Positions 14,946 through 15,282 of a stretch of DNA of 15,282 nucleotides are shown piece by piece. The stretch's first letter is position 1. Each line of letters opens with the position of its first letter. The notes below the pieces were generated by a model. It was not told the origin of the DNA. It made no database searches and worked only from the letters and a program-made list of their open reading frames with translations. Both the position numbers and the translations under genes were made by a program. The stretch comes from UBA4874 sp002399435 (GTDB lineage Bacteria > Bacillota > Clostridia > Caldicoprobacterales > DTU083), in the NCBI GenBank assembly GCA_036823195.1, contig DAISGI010000051.1:1-15282 (forward strand). Reading direction: 5' to 3'.

Positions 14946-14956
14946 TGGTATCCACC

Positions 14957-15226
14957 TCATCCCTCATTTATGTGCGTTACTAATTTATTAACTATATATT
15001 CAGCAGCCTTTCCTGTTTCCACATTCCCTATTTTAGATAAAAACTCCGTTGTCCTACTCTGATATTCGGCAATGTTAAATTCATCAATTTTCGTAATAAG
15101 CATATCGAAACTTTCAGCCACTGGAAATGGAGTGGATTTAATATCTATATAGAAGCCCCTTTCGCCTGTGCTCAGTGGACATATAGATGATAAACCCACA
15201 TACACCACTTTTATCGTGCGATTCAA
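14957..15226 (-). pseudogene. 3' remnant of a CDP-glycerol glycerophosphotransferase-family gene (TagF/TarL-like)
   Basis: The minus-strand frame encodes about 70 residues that match the usual end of CDP-glycerol:polyol glycerophosphotransferases: ERGFYIDI, then TPFPVAESFDMLI, and a GNVETGKAAEYIVNKLV close. These enzymes polymerise glycerol- or ribitol-phosphate in teichoic-acid-like polymers. Upstream of ERGFY the resemblance stops: the expected YDLxxY segment is absent, the frame reads through unrelated residues, and an in-frame TAG lies about 9 bases before a TTG at 15226. So the gene is broken, or the junction is with something outside the window. The tail is close to licD (11-base gap). 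The identity of the tail is moderately sure; the cause of the break is not. Confidence 0.5.
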
Positions 15227-15264
15227 GTTCTGTCCCTATCAAAGGCATAGCTTCGCCCGTGCTC
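15161..15264. repeat. Pair of 13-bp direct repeats at the breakpoint of the CDP-glycerol transferase remnant
   Basis: TTCGCCTGTGCTC (15161-15173) and TTCGCCCGTGCTC (15252-15264) differ at one base and are 91 bases apart. The first copy lies exactly where similarity to the CDP-glycerol transferase family ends. A 5-bp inverted repeat, AGTGG (15174-15178) and CCACT (15205-15209), lies between them. This may mark the end of a mobile element or a recombination junction whose rest is outside the window; coincidence is possible. Confidence 0.3.
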
Positions 15265-15282
15265 CTTTTCAGCAGCACAGAG

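Noticed and set aside
1..15282. CRISPR array, tRNA or rRNA genes
   Set aside because: No regularly spaced repeats and no tRNA-like or rRNA-like conserved segments were seen on either strand.

Overview
The window looks like chromosomal DNA of a low-to-moderate GC Bacillota, most likely a clostridial or Lachnospiraceae-type bacterium. The reasons are strong GGAGG-type ribosome binding sites, a TTG start, consensus sigma-A promoters, a lipobox lipoprotein with LplB/YtcP-type sugar permeases, and a Lic-type surface polymer decoration locus. The taxonomic call is an inference from gene style only.

Left region (1-4760, minus strand): a sugar uptake and hydrolysis operon, read lplB-like permease > lplC/ytcP-like permease > lipoprotein binding protein > GH4 glycosidase (cut by the window edge). 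No ATPase is encoded, so a shared MsmX-type ATPase is presumably used. The operon starts at two overlapping sigma-A-like promoters (4698-4740) that are covered by three copies of the 8-mer ATACAATA/TATTGTAT. A small XRE-type regulator is transcribed away from it at 4780-5016.

Middle region (5135-9693, plus strand): a tightly coupled headgroup scavenging operon with a near-consensus promoter. It encodes a winged-helix + cytidylyltransferase + choline-kinase-like fusion, a LicC-like cytidylyltransferase carrying a vestigial piece of a kinase domain, a LicA-like choline kinase, and a LicB-like DMT transporter. Together they would import choline or a similar amino-alcohol, phosphorylate it and convert it to the CDP-activated form.

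Right region (9766-15226, minus strand, converging on the lic operon): a phosphonate operon. It reads a 3' remnant of a CDP-glycerol glycerophosphotransferase-family gene > licD-like phosphotransferase > a three-domain nucleotidyltransferase/cytidylyltransferase/PEP mutase > phosphonoacetaldehyde reductase (Fe-ADH family) > phosphonopyruvate decarboxylase. The visible enzymes take PEP to phosphonopyruvate to phosphonoacetaldehyde to 2-hydroxyethylphosphonate. No aminotransferase for 2-aminoethylphosphonate is present in the window.

Main interpretation (inference): this is a surface-glycan or teichoic-acid decoration locus in which two nucleotidyl-activated headgroups are made side by side. 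One is a scavenged phosphocholine-type group (Lic) and the other a de novo C-P-bonded phosphonate, probably hydroxyethylphosphonate. Both would be transferred by LicD-type enzymes. The most unusual pieces are the trifunctional PEP mutase fusion, whose middle cytidylyltransferase domain has lost the ISST signature, and the DNA-binding-domain/enzyme fusion that opens the lic operon.
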